NCBI RefSeq assembly: GCF_005047355.1
Contig: NZ_SUMC01000004.1
Span: 124,001-188,000, forward strand
Origin: Actinacidiphila oryziradicis
Lineage (GTDB): Bacteria > Actinomycetota > Actinomycetes > Streptomycetales > Streptomycetaceae
Direction: 5' to 3'
DNA length: 64,000 nt
The first letter of the stretch is position 1. Each line of letters starts with the position of its first letter. A program made the position numbers and the translations under genes. This document shows, piece by piece, positions 7,366 through 17,029 of the stretch. The notes under the pieces are model-generated. The model worked only from the letters and a program-made list of their open reading frames with translations. It was not told the origin of the DNA and did no database searches.

Positions 7366-9857
7366 TGCGGGTCCCGCTTTCTTGGCTGCGGGAGTACGTC
7401 GAACTGCCCGCCGGTGAGACCGGCCGCGACGTCCAGGCCAAGCTCGTTTCCGTCGGCCTGGAGGTCGAGACCGTCGAGCAGCTCGGCGCCGGTCTCAAGG
7501 GCCCGCTGGTCGTCGGCAAGGTCCTCACCATCGAGGAGCTGGAAGGCTTCAAGAAGCCCATCCGCTTCTGCACCGTCGACGTCGGCGACGCCAATGGGTC
7601 CGGCGCGCCGCAGGAGATCGTCTGCGGCGCCCGGAACTTCGCCGTCGGCGACAAGGTCGTCGTCATCCTCCCCGGCGGTGTGCTGCCCGGAAACTTCGAG
7701 ATCTCCGCGCGCAAGACCTACGGCCACAACTCGCACGGCATGATCTGCTCCGCCGCCGAGCTCGGCATCTCCGGCGACCACGACGGCATCATCGTGCTCC
7801 CGCCGGAGTACGAGACCGGCACCGACGCCATAGAGCTGCTGGAACTCGTCGACGAGGTCCTCGACATCGCCGTCACCCCCGACCGCGGCTACTGCCTGTC
7901 GATGCGCGGCGTCGCCCGCGAGACCGCCATCGCCTACGGGGTGCCGCTGGGCGACCCGGCGCTGATCGACGTCCCCGGCCCCAACGCCTACGGCTACCCG
8001 GTCAAGGTCTCCGACCCGGCCGGCTGCGACCGCTTCACCGCCCGTACGGTGACCGGCCTCGACCCCGAGGCACAGTCCCCGATCTGGCTGCAGCGCCGAC
8101 TGCAGAAGGCCGGGATGCGGGCCGTCTCGCTCACCGTCGACATCACGAACTACGTGATGCTGGAGCTCGGCCAGCCGCTGCACGCGTACGACCGCAGCCG
8201 CGTCGAGGGCACCATCGGTGTGCGCCGCGCCGAGCCCGGCGAGCACATCACCACCCTCGACGGCGCCAAGCGCGCTCTCCACCCCGAGGATCTGGTGATC
8301 ACCGACGACCGAGGCCCGATCGGCCTGGCAGGGGTGATGGGCGGCGCCAACACCGAGATCGACGGCAGTGGCGCGACTCCCACGACGGACGTCGTCATCG
8401 AGGCCGCGCACTTCGACCCGGTCGCCATCGCCCGCACCGCCCGCCGTCACAAGCTGTCCTCCGAGGCGTCCAAGCGCTTCGAGCGCGGGGTCGACCCGCA
8501 GGCCGCGTCGGCAGCCGCACAGCGGACCGTCGACCTGCTGGTGCTGCTTGCCGGAGGCACCGCCGAGGCCGGGGTCACCGAGATCGCCGCCCCGTCCGTG
8601 CCGCACACCATCGCCGTCCCGGCGGACCACCCGGACCGCGTCGCGGGCACCGAGTACGGCCGGGAGACCGTGGTGCGCCGCCTGCAGCAGATCGGCTGCC
8701 ATGTCGACGGCTCCGACGAGCTGATCGTCACCGTACCGAGCTGGCGCCCGGACCTCACCGACCCGAACGACCTCGCCGAAGAGGTCATCCGGCTGGAGGG
8801 CTACGAGAACCTGCCGTCCACCCTGCCGAAGCTGCCGTCCGGGCGCGGGCTGACCGAGTCGCAGAAGCTGCGCCGCCGGGTCGGCCGGGCGCTCGCCGGA
8901 GCCGGGTATGTAGAGGTCGAGAACTACCCCTTCGTCGGCGATGCCGCCTTCGACGAACTCGGTCTCGACGCGGACGACCCGCGCCGTCTGACCGTCAAGC
9001 TGGCCAACCCGCTCTCCGACGAGGAGCCCGCGCTCCGCACGACGCTCCTGCCGGGGCTGCTGGGCGCGCTGCGGCGCAATGACCGCCGGGGCAACCATGA
9101 CCTGGCGCTCTTCGAGACCGGACTGGTCTTCCGGCCTTCCGGTGAGGAACCGGCGCCGCCGCGACTGCCGGTCGACCGCCGCCCCACGGACGAGGAGATC
9201 GCCGCGCTCGACGCCGCACTGCCGCGCCAGCCGCGCCAGGTCGCCGTCGTGCTCTCCGGCGCCCGCGAGCAGGCCGGCTGGTGGGGCAACGGGTACCCGG
9301 CCGGCTGGGCCGACGCCGTCGAGGCGGCCCGCGTCATCGCCCGCGAGGCCGGGGCCGAGCTGACCGTCCGCAAGGACCAGCACGCTCCCTGGCACCCGGG
9401 CCGCTGCGCGGCGCTCTACGCCGGGGACGCCCTCGTCGGCCACGCCGGTGAGCTCCACCCCCGCGTCACCAAGGCGCTCGGCCTTCCGGGGCGCACCTCC
9501 GCCATGGAGCTCGACCTCGACCGCTTGGAGCGCGCCTCTTCCGGCCCGGTCCTGGCACCCAAGGTCTCCACCTTCCCCGTGGCCACCCAGGATGTCGCCC
9601 TTGTCGTCGACTCCTCCGTCCCGGCCGCCGATGTCGAATCCGCGCTGCGCTCCGGCGCGGGCGAGCTCCTGGAGTCCCTCCGGCTGTTCGACATCTTCAC
9701 CGGCGACCAGATCGGTGAGGGCAGGAAATCCCTCGCCTACGCCCTGCGCTTCCGGGCTCCGGACCGCACCCTCACCGCGGAGGAAGCCTCGGCGGCGCGT
9801 GACGCGGCTGTCTCCGCTGCCTCGACGCGCACCGGCGCGGTGCTGCGGGGCGCGTAG
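7365..9857 (+). CDS. pheT: Phenylalanyl-tRNA synthetase beta subunit
   Basis: 830-aa beta subunit of PheRS, which binds tRNA-Phe and carries the editing site. Visible parts in order are an EMAP-like tRNA-binding domain (about 40-150; [15 protein letters not shown]), the B3/B4 editing domain (about 210-400; [18 protein letters not shown]), B5 (about 405-475), a pseudo-catalytic class II core (about 490-690), and the C-terminal FDX-ACB anticodon-binding domain (about 735-830; [37 protein letters not shown]). Length matches actinobacterial PheT. Starts inside the pheS stop codon. Confidence 0.97.
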   Translation: MRVPLSWLREYVELPAGETGRDVQAKLVSVGLEVETVEQLGAGLKGPLVVGKVLTIEELEGFKKPIRFCTVDVGDANGSGAPQEIVCGARNFAVGDKVVVILPGGVLPGNFEISARKTYGHNSHGMICSAAELGISGDHDGIIVLPPEYETGTDAIELLELVDEVLDIAVTPDRGYCLSMRGVARETAIAYGVPLGDPALIDVPGPNAYGYPVKVSDPAGCDRFTARTVTGLDPEAQSPIWLQRRLQKAGMRAVSLTVDITNYVMLELGQPLHAYDRSRVEGTIGVRRAEPGEHITTLDGAKRALHPEDLVITDDRGPIGLAGVMGGANTEIDGSGATPTTDVVIEAAHFDPVAIARTARRHKLSSEASKRFERGVDPQAASAAAQRTVDLLVLLAGGTAEAGVTEIAAPSVPHTIAVPADHPDRVAGTEYGRETVVRRLQQIGCHVDGSDELIVTVPSWRPDLTDPNDLAEEVIRLEGYENLPSTLPKLPSGRGLTESQKLRRRVGRALAGAGYVEVENYPFVGDAAFDELGLDADDPRRLTVKLANPLSDEEPALRTTLLPGLLGALRRNDRRGNHDLALFETGLVFRPSGEEPAPPRLPVDRRPTDEEIAALDAALPRQPRQVAVVLSGAREQAGWWGNGYPAGWADAVEAARVIAREAGAELTVRKDQHAPWHPGRCAALYAGDALVGHAGELHPRVTKALGLPGRTSAMELDLDRLERASSGPVLAPKVSTFPVATQDVALVVDSSVPAADVESALRSGAGELLESLRLFDIFTGDQIGEGRKSLAYALRFRAPDRTLTAEEASAARDAAVSAASTRTGAVLRGA

Positions 9858-9868
9858 CACCGCACCAT

Positions 9869-9910
9869 CCCCGTGGGGCGCGTCCGGTGATCCGGACGCG
9901 CCCCACGGGG
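9869..9910 (+). terminator. Terminator after pheT
   Basis: A 19-bp perfect stem (9869-9887 with 9892-9910) and a four-base loop (TGAT), starting 12 bases after the pheT stop. One of the strongest hairpins in the window. Confidence 0.8.
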
Positions 9911-9950
9911 ATTCCGCCCGGAGCGCCGTGCCGCTGATGACGGCCCCCTC

Positions 9951-10283
9951 TTGATAGAGCTGGTCCATACAAGGGCAAACCGCTCATTTCGAGAAGGGTG
10001 GACCGCCATCCCAAAGGACCCGAAAGAACTGTTCGCCGTCATCGGGCCGCACGGCGTGGCGCGTACGTCGCTCCTCCAGGCGTTGGCGCACGCCTTCGGC
10101 GGCGGCCCCGGCACCGTGATCACCGCCGTCGTCGACGGTCCCCCCGACACCCCCGCCCGCGATCTCGCCTGGGCCGAGCTACGCCGCACCGCAGACTCCG
10201 GCACCACCGTCGTCGCCGCGTCCGACAGTGCCGACGGTGCCGGGCGGTACGCCCACCGCGTTGTGCTGCTCCCGCTCTTCTGA
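9951..10283 (+). CDS. Small protein with P-loop-like motif, possibly a shrunken ABC ATPase
   Basis: 110 aa, unrecognised. Third codon positions are strongly GC, so it is probably coding. Residues about 30-47 (IGPHGVARTSLLQALAHAF) resemble a Walker A region, with His/Val/Ala/Arg in place of the usual Gly/Lys. The tail TTVVAASDSADGAGRYAHRV resembles the end of an ABC ATPase core, where the switch histidine and adjacent residues would be. The middle of an ABC domain (signature motif, Walker B) is missing. The only in-frame start codon before this region is TTG 9951, with no good ribosome-binding site. It could be a decayed ABC gene or a small domain of its own. Confidence 0.4.
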   Translation: MIELVHTRANRSFREGWTAIPKDPKELFAVIGPHGVARTSLLQALAHAFGGGPGTVITAVVDGPPDTPARDLAWAELRRTADSGTTVVAASDSADGAGRYAHRVVLLPLF

Positions 10284-10352
10284 CCCTCCGGTTTGACCAT
10301 CCGGCGCCGGGAACCCGGCGCCTGCGCCCCTGGACCCGTGGTCATGTGCGGG

Positions 10353-10557
10353 CCGGTGGTCGGTGTTGTGCCCACCCTCCCCCCCAGCTACCTCCCCCAG
10401 CCTTCGGCCGGGAGGTGCCCCCATCTCGCTTTGCTCGGCCCTGCGTCACGCCTGCCCACAACCCGGTAACCATCCAGCCCGTCCGGCGTTTGAGGACTGG
10501 GTGGGTCCCTCCCACGCCCGCCAGGGCGTAGGAGGCGAGTCCGGGGCGGAGCCCCCC
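10353..10557 (+). repeat. Dispersed intergenic repeat, copy A
   Basis: This non-coding stretch shares ordered blocks with 40211-40449: GTTGTGCCCAC, GGGAGGTGCCCCCATC, CACGCCTGCCCACAACC, CCGTCCGGCGTT..GAGGACTGG and GGGGCGGAGCCCC. The first part is bounded by GTTGTG and CACAAC, an inverted pair. It fills the space between the small P-loop-like gene and the LAL regulator. Elements of this kind are frequent between Streptomyces genes; their role is unknown. Confidence 0.7.
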
Positions 10558-10683
10558 ACGCGGCGCCAGCCGCAAATCGGACGCGGTCGGGAAGTGGCGG
10601 GGAGGGGGAAACGCCGCAGACGCCAACGGGCGCCCTGGTGGGTGACCGGCGTCATTGACAACGCGCAGCGCTGACGTTGTCAT

Positions 10684-13638
10684 GTGCACATGTCGTCCCT
10701 GGTCTCCCTGATCGGGCGCCGAGAACTGCTCGACCAAGCCCGGCAACAACTCGGCGCCGCTCCTGGCGTGCTGTTATACGGGCCGGCGGGGATCGGCAAA
10801 TCCACCCTGATCGCCGCATTGGAGGATGGAACCCCGCCGGACTGCACGGTGCTGCGATGCTCGCCGGCGGAAGAGGACGCGAAGCTGCCGTTCGTGGGCC
10901 TGATCGACCTGTTCGCGGGGGTACCGGAGGAGTACGTGGACGGGCTGCCCACCGAACCCAGGGCGGCACTGCGAGCGGCGCTGCTCCGTGGGCGTGAACC
11001 GGGGGGCGCGCAGAGCCGGCTGGCGGTGCGGATCGCGGTACTGGAGGCGCTGCGGGCGCTCGCCGCTGCCGGGCCCGTACTGCTCGCCATCGATGACCTG
11101 CAGTGGCTCGACGACCCCAGCGCGCAGGTGCTGGCGTTCGCGGTGCGCCGCCTCGGGGAGCCGGGCCCGCCCGGAGTGCGGCTGGTGGCGGCGGAGCGGG
11201 TTCCGGAGGGCGAGCAGCCGGGCCGGCTGAGCTGCTGCCCGCCGGGCACGGTGGAGATCGCCGTACCGCCGCTGCCCGACCGCGAGGTCGCCGAACTCCT
11301 GCTGAGCGACACCGGCGTAGGGCTGCCGCCGCCGGCGGTGCAGGCCGTCCAGCGGACAGCCGCGGGCAATCCGCTGTACGCGCTCGAACTCGGCAGGGCG
11401 ATCGTGCGCGACGGTATGCCGGCGTCCCCCGGCGGACCGCTGCCGGTGCCGCGCCGGCTGCGTACCCTGTTGCTCGACCGGGTCCGGCGGCTGCCGGCAT
11501 CCGCCCGGCGCACATTGCTGGTCGCGGGGGCCGCCGCCCGGCCGACGCTCACGCTGCTGCGGGCCGTCGGGGTGCCGGACCCGGCGCGGGACCTGCGGGT
11601 CGCGGAAGTGCTCGGGGTCGCGGTGGCTGACGCCGAGGGCGCCGTACGGTTCCGGCACCCGCTCATCCGGGCGGCCGTATATGCCGACGCCCCGGAGCAC
11701 AGTCGCCGCGAGGCGCATGAGCTGCTGGCCGGCGCGGTCACGGAACCCGTGGAGCAGGCCCGCCACCTCGCACTCGCCCGCCCGCACGAGGACGAGACGA
11801 CCGCCGCGACCCTCATCGCGGCCGCCGGGTCCGCCCGGCAGCGGGGAGCCCCCGGCACCGCCGCCGAACTCGCCGAACTCGCCGCCGGCCGCACCCCGCA
11901 GGACCGCCCCGAGGACCGCGCCGACCGGCTGCTGGCCGCCGCGGAGTACGCCTGCGACGCCGGGCTCAGGGAGGACGCGGGCCGGATGGCCGACAGGGTC
12001 CTCGGCGAGTCCGGCTCCGCCCGGCAGCGCGTGCGGGCCAGACTCATCCTCCTCAGCAACGCCGGTCAGGCCCTCGGCGGCACCCAGCGGCTCATCGAGG
12101 CCGGCCTGCGGGACGCAGCCGGGGACCCCGCGCTGGAGGCGCGCCTTCACCACTGGGCCGCCGTCCGCGATCTGCTCGGCGGCGAGCCCGCCCGGGCCGC
12201 CGACCACGCCCGCCGCTCCGCCGACCAGGCCCGCCTCGCGGGGCCCGCAGCCGCCCACACCCGCATCGCCGCCCTGGCCCTGCTGGCCCGGCTGCGCGCC
12301 CTGCACGGCGATCTCGCCGCCGCCGACAGCGCGCTGCGCGAGGCGCTGGCGCTCCTGGGCCCGGCGCGACGTGCCCGCGAGGAAAGCGCACACGCGGAAA
12401 ACACCGACGCGAGCCCCGCGGCCTGGGGCCTGATCCGCACCGGCGCCCTCCTCGCCGCCGAAGCCGACCGGGTGGTCGACGCGCAGGAGGAGGTCGCCGA
12501 ACTCCTCACGAGGATCGCCGAGTACGCGGGCGTCGAGGAGAGCGTCGCCACCCTCGTGGCGCTCACCCGCATCCAGGTCCGGGCCGGACGCTGCGGGGAG
12601 GCCATGGAGAGCGCCGCCCGCTGCGCCGGGCTGCCGGCCGAGGCGGGCAGCGCGTCCCCGCCCGCCCTGTACGCGGCCGCGCTGGCGGAGACGGCGGGCG
12701 GATCCGTGCCGGAGGCGCTGCGGCTGGCCCGGCGGGCGGTGGACGCGTGCGAGGCCGACGGGGACCGGCTCTTCCTGCTGCGCGCCCTGGCGGTACTGGG
12801 CCAGGCGCAGTTGCTGGCCGGGGGCACCCAGGGGGTGTCGGCTGCGGTCGAGGCGTTGCAGCGGGTCCGGTTGATGGGCGAGGAGATGGGCATCGCCGAT
12901 CCCGCGCTGCTGCGCTGGTACGCCGACCTGGCGGAGGCGTTGGTGACGCTGGGGGAGACGGAGGCGGCGGCGGAGGTGCTGCAGGCGGCCCACCGGCGGA
13001 CGACCCGGCAGACCCCGGCCAGCGTGCTGGCAGCGCTGGAATGCGCGGAAGGGCTCCGGGAGGCCGCCGTCGGCCGGGCGAAGAAGGGCGTGTCCCGGTT
13101 GCAGGCAGCGGCCGACCGGCTGCGCAGGCTGCCGCTCCCGGTGGATCTGGCACGTACGCTCATCGCCCTCGGCGCGGTCGAGCGCCGTTCGCGCCGCCGC
13201 ACGGTGGCCCGGGCCGCTCTCGCGGAGGCGCTGGCGATCTGCTCGGCCGCCGGGGCGGAGCCGTTGGCGGCCAAGGCCCGGGAGGAGATCGCCCGGCTCG
13301 ACGCGATGGAGCGCGGCGGCGGGGGCGGCCCCGAATTGACGGCCAGCGAGCAGCGGGTGGCCCAGCTGGTCGGCGGCGGGGCCACCAACCGGGAGGTTGC
13401 CGCCGAGCTGTTCATCAGCGTCAAGACGGTGGAAGGGACGCTGTCGCGGATCTACCGGAAATTCGGGGTGCGCTCACGCACCGCCCTGGCCCACACGATG
13501 GCGGCGGCCGTCATCGCCTCCAGCAGCGGTTTCGCACCCGCCGAGGTGGACGACGCGGCAACGCCGGCCGCCGTGGTGACGGTGGACCAGGATCTGGGGA
13601 TCCGGCTCCATCGCCCGTTGGACGTACGCCGGCTGTAG
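10684..13638 (+). CDS. LuxR-family large ATP-binding regulator (LAL/MalT type)
   Basis: 984-aa transcriptional regulator. An N-terminal AAA+/NB-ARC-like ATPase has Walker A GPAGIGKST (residues 33-41) and Walker B VLLAIDDLQWLDD (about 131-143). A long helical, Ala/Leu/Arg-rich TPR-like region spans about 380-860, and a C-terminal LuxR helix-turn-helix about 882-945 (LTASEQRVAQLVGGGATNRE, VKTVEGTLSRIYRKFGVRSR). Such regulators bind an inducer through the central region and activate nearby promoters in an ATP-dependent manner. The target is not evident: neighbours are a dehydrogenase on the other strand and a repeat. Start is GTG 10684, or ATG 10690; no strong ribosome-binding site. Confidence 0.92.
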   Translation: MHMSSLVSLIGRRELLDQARQQLGAAPGVLLYGPAGIGKSTLIAALEDGTPPDCTVLRCSPAEEDAKLPFVGLIDLFAGVPEEYVDGLPTEPRAALRAALLRGREPGGAQSRLAVRIAVLEALRALAAAGPVLLAIDDLQWLDDPSAQVLAFAVRRLGEPGPPGVRLVAAERVPEGEQPGRLSCCPPGTVEIAVPPLPDREVAELLLSDTGVGLPPPAVQAVQRTAAGNPLYALELGRAIVRDGMPASPGGPLPVPRRLRTLLLDRVRRLPASARRTLLVAGAAARPTLTLLRAVGVPDPARDLRVAEVLGVAVADAEGAVRFRHPLIRAAVYADAPEHSRREAHELLAGAVTEPVEQARHLALARPHEDETTAATLIAAAGSARQRGAPGTAAELAELAAGRTPQDRPEDRADRLLAAAEYACDAGLREDAGRMADRVLGESGSARQRVRARLILLSNAGQALGGTQRLIEAGLRDAAGDPALEARLHHWAAVRDLLGGEPARAADHARRSADQARLAGPAAAHTRIAALALLARLRALHGDLAAADSALREALALLGPARRAREESAHAENTDASPAAWGLIRTGALLAAEADRVVDAQEEVAELLTRIAEYAGVEESVATLVALTRIQVRAGRCGEAMESAARCAGLPAEAGSASPPALYAAALAETAGGSVPEALRLARRAVDACEADGDRLFLLRALAVLGQAQLLAGGTQGVSAAVEALQRVRLMGEEMGIADPALLRWYADLAEALVTLGETEAAAEVLQAAHRRTTRQTPASVLAALECAEGLREAAVGRAKKGVSRLQAAADRLRRLPLPVDLARTLIALGAVERRSRRRTVARAALAEALAICSAAGAEPLAAKAREEIARLDAMERGGGGGPELTASEQRVAQLVGGGATNREVAAELFISVKTVEGTLSRIYRKFGVRSRTALAHTMAAAVIASSSGFAPAEVDDAATPAAVVTVDQDLGIRLHRPLDVRRL

Positions 13639-13643
13639 TCGTA

Positions 13644-14504
13644 TCAGCTGTAGTCGTAGAAGCCGTGGCCGCTCTTACGGCCGAGCCGCCCCGCGTCGAC
13701 CATGCGCAGGAGCAGCGGGGGAGCGGCGTACAGCGGCTCCTTGTACTCCTCGTACATGCTGAAGGCGACCGAGGCGACGGTGTCCAGGCCGATCAGGTCG
13801 GAGAGCTTCAGCGGGCCCATCGGGTGGGCGCAGCCGAGCTCCATGCCGTTGTCGATGTCCTCGCGGCTGGCGATGCCGGACTCGAACATCCGGATCGAGG
13901 AAAGCAGATACGGGATGAGCAGCGCGTTGACGACAAAACCGGAGCGGTCCTGGGCGCGGATGGCGTGCTTGCCCAGCACATCGGTGACGAGCTTCTCGGC
14001 GCGCAGCAGCGTCTGGTCGCCGGTGGTGAGCGCGGGGATCAGCTCGACGAGCTGCTGGACCGGCGCCGGGTTGAAGAAATGGATACCCAGCACCTGGCCG
14101 GGGCGGGAGGTGGCGACCGCGAGCTTCACCAGGGGGATGGAGGAGGTGTTGGAGGCCAGGATCGCGTCCGGGCGGGTCACCACCTGGTCGAGCACCTGGA
14201 ATATCTCGGTCTTGACCTGCTCGCTCTCCACGACGGCCTCGATGACCAGGTCCCGGTCGGCGAACTCGCCGAGGTCGGTGGTGAAGCTCAGCCGGGCGAG
14301 CGTCGAGTCCCGCTCCGCCTCGCTGATCTTGCCGCGTTCGGCGGCCTTGCCGAGTGAGTTCGTCAACCGGCTACGGCCCAGTTCCAGCGCCTCGCCGGTG
14401 GTCTCCGCGACCTTCACGTCCAGTCCGGAGCGGGCGCACACCTCCGCTATGCCGGCGCCCATCAGGCCGCAGCCCACTACCCCGACGTACTGGATGTCGT
14501 TCAA
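13644..14504 (-). CDS. 3-hydroxybutyryl-CoA dehydrogenase
   Basis: 286-aa NAD(P)-dependent enzyme interconverting 3-hydroxybutyryl-CoA and acetoacetyl-CoA. The Rossmann motif GCGLMGAGIAE is at residues 11-21, and the 3HCDH signature follows with HFFNPAPVQQLVELI containing the catalytic histidine, and SGFVVNALLIPYLLSSIRMF. The C-terminal domain ends GRLGRKSGHGFYDYS. Length (about 283-290) is that of the stand-alone enzyme used in butyryl/PHB-type and ethylmalonyl-CoA metabolism. It converges on the LAL gene with only five bases between the stops. Confidence 0.93.
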   Translation of the reverse strand: MNDIQYVGVVGCGLMGAGIAEVCARSGLDVKVAETTGEALELGRSRLTNSLGKAAERGKISEAERDSTLARLSFTTDLGEFADRDLVIEAVVESEQVKTEIFQVLDQVVTRPDAILASNTSSIPLVKLAVATSRPGQVLGIHFFNPAPVQQLVELIPALTTGDQTLLRAEKLVTDVLGKHAIRAQDRSGFVVNALLIPYLLSSIRMFESGIASREDIDNGMELGCAHPMGPLKLSDLIGLDTVASVAFSMYEEYKEPLYAAPPLLLRMVDAGRLGRKSGHGFYDYS

Positions 14505-14608
14505 CGCCTTGCCTCTTCCTGCAGATGTCCGTCAGCGACAGTACACCCGTGATGACGGACGACCGGATGTGCCCGGTCCTCCGGGAAAAGGCGCCGGTTC
14601 TGCGTAAC

Positions 14609-14758
14609 GGTGCAGGCGGAGCCGTTGAGCGTGAACGCCGTGGGCCCGCCGTTGGTGCCGGACCGGCTGCCGGTGAAGCCGAGGGAGACGGCGGCCCCGG
14701 CGTCGGTGAGCGGTGTCCACTGCTTACCGGTCCGCTCCCAGCGGTAGGCGCCGCCGCC
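14609..14758 (-). pseudogene. GH74-CBM2 (xyloglucanase-like) deletion relic
   Basis: A minus-strand frame (14501-14848) carries two joined pieces. LLACAGGGAYRWERTGKQWTP resembles the early BNR strand of GH74 enzymes (GGAYRW..xxWTPL). Directly after it, AVSLGFTGSRSGTNGGPTAF followed by TLNGSACTVT resembles the C-terminal end of a family 2 carbohydrate-binding module. The hundreds of residues that separate these parts in intact GH74-CBM2 proteins are absent, so this looks like an internal deletion. The rest of the 14505-14913 gap holds no convincing gene. The assignment rests on short motifs only. Confidence 0.4.
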
Positions 14759-14913
14759 TGCGCAGGCGAGAAGAGTGCGGGCCCTCTGGCGGGGGACACG
14801 CCGTAGCGCCGGGGAGGATTGCCCCGGCGCGGCCGGACGCCTCATCATCGACAGGGCTGACGCACGGTCAGCGGCACGGTTGGCACGGCCAGTACGGTCA
14901 CCAGGGGGAACAC

Positions 14914-16155
14914 ATGGGCCAGATCACGCGCAGGGTCTTCGCGGCGGCCGCCGCGGGGGCGGTCACCACGATGCTGGCGTCCGGCGACACCCTCGCCGCC
15001 GCCCCGGCCCCCGTAGCCGGGCCCGAGCAGCTGCGCGGCATGTGGATCGCGACCGTGTCCAACCGCGACTGGCCCTCAACCCGCGGTCTCTCCGCCACCC
15101 GCCAGCGGCAGGAACTGCTCGACTTCCTCGACGCCGCAGTCGGGCGCCGGCTCAACGCTGTGGTCCTCCAGGTCCGCCCCACCGCCGACGCGCTGTGGCC
15201 GTCACCCTACGAACCCTGGTCCGAATACCTCACCGGCACGCAGGGCGAGGACCCGGGCTGGGACCCGCTGGGCACCGCCGTCCGCGAGGCGCACCGGCGC
15301 GGCCTGGAGCTGCACGCCTGGTTCAACCCGTACCGCGTCGCGAACAACACCGACCCCGCCCGGCTGGCCGCCGGCCACCCCGCGAGGCTCCATCCCGACT
15401 GGGTCGTCCCGTACGGCGGCAAGCTGTACTACAACCCGGGTCTACCCGAGGTCCGCCGCTTCGTCCAGGACGCGATGCTCGACGCCGTAAAGCGCTATGA
15501 CATCGACGCCGTTCACTGGGACGACTACTTCTACCCCTATCCGGTGGCCGGTCAGGCCTTCGCCGACGACGACGCATACGCCCGCTACGGCACCGGCTTC
15601 CCCGACCGTGCGGCCTGGCGGCGTAACAACACCGATCTGCTGGTCCGCGAGACCGCCGCCCGGCTCAAGCGGATCCGCCCCCGCACCCGCTTCGGTATCA
15701 GCCCCTTCGCAGTCTGGCGCAACCGCGCCACCGATCCGCTCGGCTCGGACACCCGCGCCGGTGTCCAGACCTACGACGACCTGCACGCCGACACCCGCAA
15801 ATGGGTCCGGGAGGGATGGATCGACTACATCGCTCCGCAGGTCTACTGGAACATCGGCTTCGCCGCCGCCGACTACGCCGAACTCATCCCCTGGTGGGCA
15901 CGGACCGTCCACGGCACCGGCGTCCGCCTCTACATCGGCGAGGCCCTCTACAAGGCCGGCGCCGCCGGCCAGCCCGCGGCGTGGCAGGATCCGGCTGAGC
16001 TCTCCCGCCACCTCGCCTTCGACCGGGACTACCCGCAGGTCGGCGGCAATATCTTCTTCGCCGCGAAGGATGTGGTGGCCGACCCGATCGGCGCGATGAG
16101 CAGGGTCGTGGCCGACCACTACGGCGCGCGCGAGGCAAGGCCAGCCGGCGTCTGA
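14914..16155 (+). CDS. Tat-exported family-10-like glycosyl hydrolase (GHL10/DUF187)
   Basis: 413-aa secreted protein. It starts at ATG 14914 behind AGGGGGA and carries a Tat-type signal (ITRRVFAAAAAGAV) with cleavage expected near residue 30. The mature part is the GHL10/DUF187 domain: LRGMWIATVSNRDWPSTRG, VVLQVRPTADALWPSPYEPW, LELHAWFNPYRV, DAVHWDDYFYPYP and IDYIAPQVYWNIGF. The acidic residues in HWDDYFYP and the Tyr/Trp-rich sheets suggest a (beta/alpha)8 glycosidase acting on cell-wall or plant-type glycans. Substrate not predictable. The adjacent GH74/CBM2 relic hints that this spot once carried more polysaccharide-degrading genes. Confidence 0.88.
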   Translation: MGQITRRVFAAAAAGAVTTMLASGDTLAAAPAPVAGPEQLRGMWIATVSNRDWPSTRGLSATRQRQELLDFLDAAVGRRLNAVVLQVRPTADALWPSPYEPWSEYLTGTQGEDPGWDPLGTAVREAHRRGLELHAWFNPYRVANNTDPARLAAGHPARLHPDWVVPYGGKLYYNPGLPEVRRFVQDAMLDAVKRYDIDAVHWDDYFYPYPVAGQAFADDDAYARYGTGFPDRAAWRRNNTDLLVRETAARLKRIRPRTRFGISPFAVWRNRATDPLGSDTRAGVQTYDDLHADTRKWVREGWIDYIAPQVYWNIGFAAADYAELIPWWARTVHGTGVRLYIGEALYKAGAAGQPAAWQDPAELSRHLAFDRDYPQVGGNIFFAAKDVVADPIGAMSRVVADHYGAREARPAGV

Positions 16156-16197
16156 GGACGAAAACCGGCCTCCCCTCGCCCTGCGGCGGCACCTCGG

Positions 16198-16401
16198 TCA
16201 AGTGATCGTCGGTGTCCCCGCCTTGTGCTGGACGACGCAATCCGGGCCCGGCGTCATTACCGTCTCGTGCCCGTCGCCGTACCGCACGCGGTACGGCGGT
16301 TCGCCCTGATCGCCTATGACTTCTACGATTTCGACGACGTGGTCGTGCTGCCCGACGATGCGGCCGTGCACAAGCAGCCCGTCGCCCTTGGTCGCGTGCA
16401 T
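16198..16401 (-). CDS. DUF1918 domain protein
   Basis: 67-aa protein with the DUF1918 pattern: MHATKGDGLLVHGRIVGQ, then EIVEVIGDQGEPPYRVRYGD, then GHETVMTPGPDCVV, a small SH3-like beta-barrel common in Streptomyces. Complete in length. Function unknown. The C-terminal tail (QHKAGTPTIT) is poorly conserved in type. ATG start at 16401. Confidence 0.85.
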   Translation of the reverse strand: MHATKGDGLLVHGRIVGQHDHVVEIVEVIGDQGEPPYRVRYGDGHETVMTPGPDCVVQHKAGTPTIT

Positions 16402-16579
16402 CAGAGGTGCCCTCCTGCCCGGAGTGGACTGACCCCCCGCTCTGCATCAATCCTATGGAGGAGCCGCGGCTGTCGCAGCCCCGGAGGCGTACAAAATTGC
16501 GATCCCCCACTGCGATCGTCGCTCATGGCGAGGGAGCGGCGGCGGCCCCCACCTTGTTCGATCACCCGCGTCGAGAATC

Positions 16580-17005
16580 CGTTGGGGCGGGGGTTCACGC
16601 ATTGACAGGCGATGCTGCCCGCATTGTGGGCGTTGGACGAGATGGTGACGACGCGGTCGCGGATGGGCAGCAGCAGATTGTTCAGCGCGAAATGGCCGAG
16701 ATGGTTGGTGCCGATCTGAAGCTCGAAGCCCTGCTGGGTGCGCCGGAGCGGTGTGGCCATGACTCCCGCGTTGTTGATCAGCACCTCGAGGCTGCCGCTC
16801 CAGGTTTGCTCGACGCGGCGGACCGACTCGAGGCCGGACAGGTCCAGTGGGCGCACCTCGGTGTGACCGTGGACGGCGGAAGCGGCCTGCTCGCCCTTGC
16901 GGACGTCCCGTACGGCCAGGACGACGCGGGCCCCCGCATCGGCCAGGGCGTGAGCGGTCGCCAGGCCGACACCGCAGTTCGCACCCGTGAACGCCCCCCC
17001 CGCTC
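16580..17005 (-). pseudogene. Short-chain dehydrogenase relic
   Basis: Minus-strand remnant of a short-chain dehydrogenase/reductase of the retinol-dehydrogenase-like type. It keeps the cofactor loop (FTGANCGVGLATAHALADAG), VVLAVRDVRKGEQAAS, the NNAGVMATP motif, GTNHLGHFALNNLLLP and the edge of the active-site strand (VVTISSNAH). The first strand before TGAN is missing, where a run of eight C's (top strand, about 16996-17003) interrupts the frame, and everything after SSNAH, including the catalytic YxxxK, is lost. About 140 of some 300 residues remain. Bases 16402-16579 hold nothing I recognise. Confidence 0.7.
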
Positions 17006-17029
17006 GTTGGCCGGCCGGCGCTCTCGGCC

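Noticed and set aside
7101..9968. 955-codon minus-strand frame opposite pheT
   Set aside because: Typical high-GC antisense open frame; pheT on the plus strand is certain.
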